Source: Saccharopolyspora_D taberi
GTDB lineage: Bacteria; Actinomycetota; Actinomycetes; Mycobacteriales; Pseudonocardiaceae
Length of the DNA stretch: 64,000 bases
Assembly (NCBI RefSeq): GCF_039534165.1
Contig: NZ_BAAAUX010000005.1
Location: forward strand, 186,001 to 250,000
Direction of reading: 5' to 3'
Shown: positions 63,627 through 64,000 of the stretch, piece by piece
Layout: each line of letters begins with the position of its first letter
Position numbering within the stretch: position 1 is the first letter of the stretch
Notes under the pieces: generated by a model
Databases searched by the model: none
Seen by the model: only the letters and a program-made list of their open reading frames with translations
Told to the model about the DNA's origin: nothing
Translations under genes and position numbers: made by a program

Positions 63627-63638
63627 GTGCCTGGGCAC
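63627..63638. promoter_or_regulatory. Palindrome in the HxlR/MFS intergenic region
   Basis: GTGCC-TG-GGCAC is a perfect 12-bp palindrome 49 bp before the MFS start, a candidate HxlR operator. AT-rich TTGATATA just upstream (63613-63620) may be promoter sequence. Confidence 0.5.
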
Positions 63639-63687
63639 TTTCCGGACCGTACTTGATCGGGGTCCCGGCGCGGGTTGCAGTGGGCGG

Positions 63688-64000
63688 GTGAACACCGAAA
63701 CTTCCGACGGCACCGGGGAAACGACCGTCCGCCGGTGGCTCGTGCTGGCGATCCTGTGCGCGAGCCTGCTGCTGACCGGGCTCGACCTGACGGTGCTGCA
63801 CGTCGCGGTGCCCAGCCTGGCGCGGGACCTGCGGCCAAGCGGGGCCGAGCTGCTGTGGATCGTCGACGTCTACTCGCTGACAGTCGCCGCCTTCCTGGTC
63901 ACCTGCGGTTCGCTGGCCGACCGGGTCGGCCGCAGGCGGGTGGTCCTCGCCGGGTTCGCGCTGTTCGGCCTGGCCTCGCTGGCGGCGGCGTTCGCGGCGA
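63688..64000 (+). CDS. DHA2-type MFS drug transporter (truncated by window end)
   Basis: The first 104 codons from GTG 63688 encode helix 1 with motif D1-like LTGLDLTVLHVAVPSLARDL, helix 2 with ELLWIVDVYSLTVAAF, and motif A as GSLADRVGRRRVVL. These mark the 14-helix EmrB/QacA drug:H+ antiporters. The gene continues beyond the window. Divergence from HxlR suggests induction by a toxic compound. Confidence 0.88.
   Translation, partial: MNTETSDGTGETTVRRWLVLAILCASLLLTGLDLTVLHVAVPSLARDLRPSGAELLWIVDVYSLTVAAFLVTCGSLADRVGRRRVVLAGFALFGLASLAAAFAA

Noticed and set aside
63627..63638. GTGCCTGGGCAC as a proven HxlR site
   Set aside because: It is kept only as a candidate because 12-bp GC-rich palindromes arise by chance at this composition.

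Overview
High-GC (roughly 70%) actinobacterial chromosome. The gene order closely follows the Mycobacterium tuberculosis tRNA-Glu / IclR / leuCD / hupB / mutT1 / ppk / cofC / gpsA / ddlA / DUF3515 / thiL / ung / rpmB / DAK2 / recG / pyc / rsmD / coaD segment. It then joins the sepIVA / DUF177 / rpmF / rnc / mutM segment. Frequent GTG starts, 4-nt stop/start overlaps, a lysine-rich HupB tail and stand-alone DUF3558/EspG-type genes suggest Pseudonocardiales, probably a Saccharopolyspora-like organism. The genus is inferred, not proven. Two runs of N (16645-16664 and 29551-29583) are assembly gaps inside genes.

Layout. 1-4250: tRNA-Glu(CTC), an IclR (NdgR/LeuR-type) regulator divergent from leuCD, and hupB. 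4767-10541: mutT1-ppk and cofC on the minus strand, plsC-gpsA on the plus strand. 10657-15050: sulfur and pyridoxal genes, namely a Cys/Met-metabolism PLP enzyme, a small leader peptide with attenuator-like hairpins before cysteine dioxygenase, a GNAT/flavin-oxidase pair and its divergent MocR regulator. 15070-24215: housekeeping genes (ddlA, DUF3515, thiL, ung, rpmB, DAK2 kinase-like) plus an MHS-type transporter. 24260-26535: a GntR/YtrA regulator with a DUF1648 membrane protein and a CPBP protease. 26540-32581: recG and pyruvate carboxylase. 32783-37736: a secreted protein, a TetR/glycosyltransferase pair and a HelD-type RNA-polymerase helicase. 38020-44276: rsmD, coaD, a secreted RNase Sa-type ribonuclease, sepIVA, a DUF574 methyltransferase, DUF177-rpmF-rnc-mutM. 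44416-49770: a four-gene chain of GT2-GtrA, GT39, response regulator and sensor kinase. 49991-51826: asnB. 52110-59938: a complete kdp potassium-uptake locus (27-aa peptide, kdpF, A, B, C, D, E). 60121-63178: a four-gene type-VII-secretion-associated cluster. 63184-64000: HxlR regulator and the start of a divergent drug-efflux MFS gene.

Most unusual content. A family of mosaic intergenic repeats sits directly on the 3' ends of gpsA, thiL and asnB, with a partial copy near 22000. In each of the three main copies a short reading frame begins in a 4-nt overlap with the stop codon of the gene, and the peptide frame is conserved between copies. Also notable are an unannotated cysteine-type leader peptide upstream of cysteine dioxygenase, a 27-aa membrane peptide coupled to kdpF, nine tandem 13-14 bp repeats before rsmD, several operators overlapping start codons, and a set of genes with a TANNNT box 6-10 nt before the start codon, which suggests leaderless transcripts. 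No CRISPR array, insertion sequence, prophage or large biosynthetic cluster was seen.
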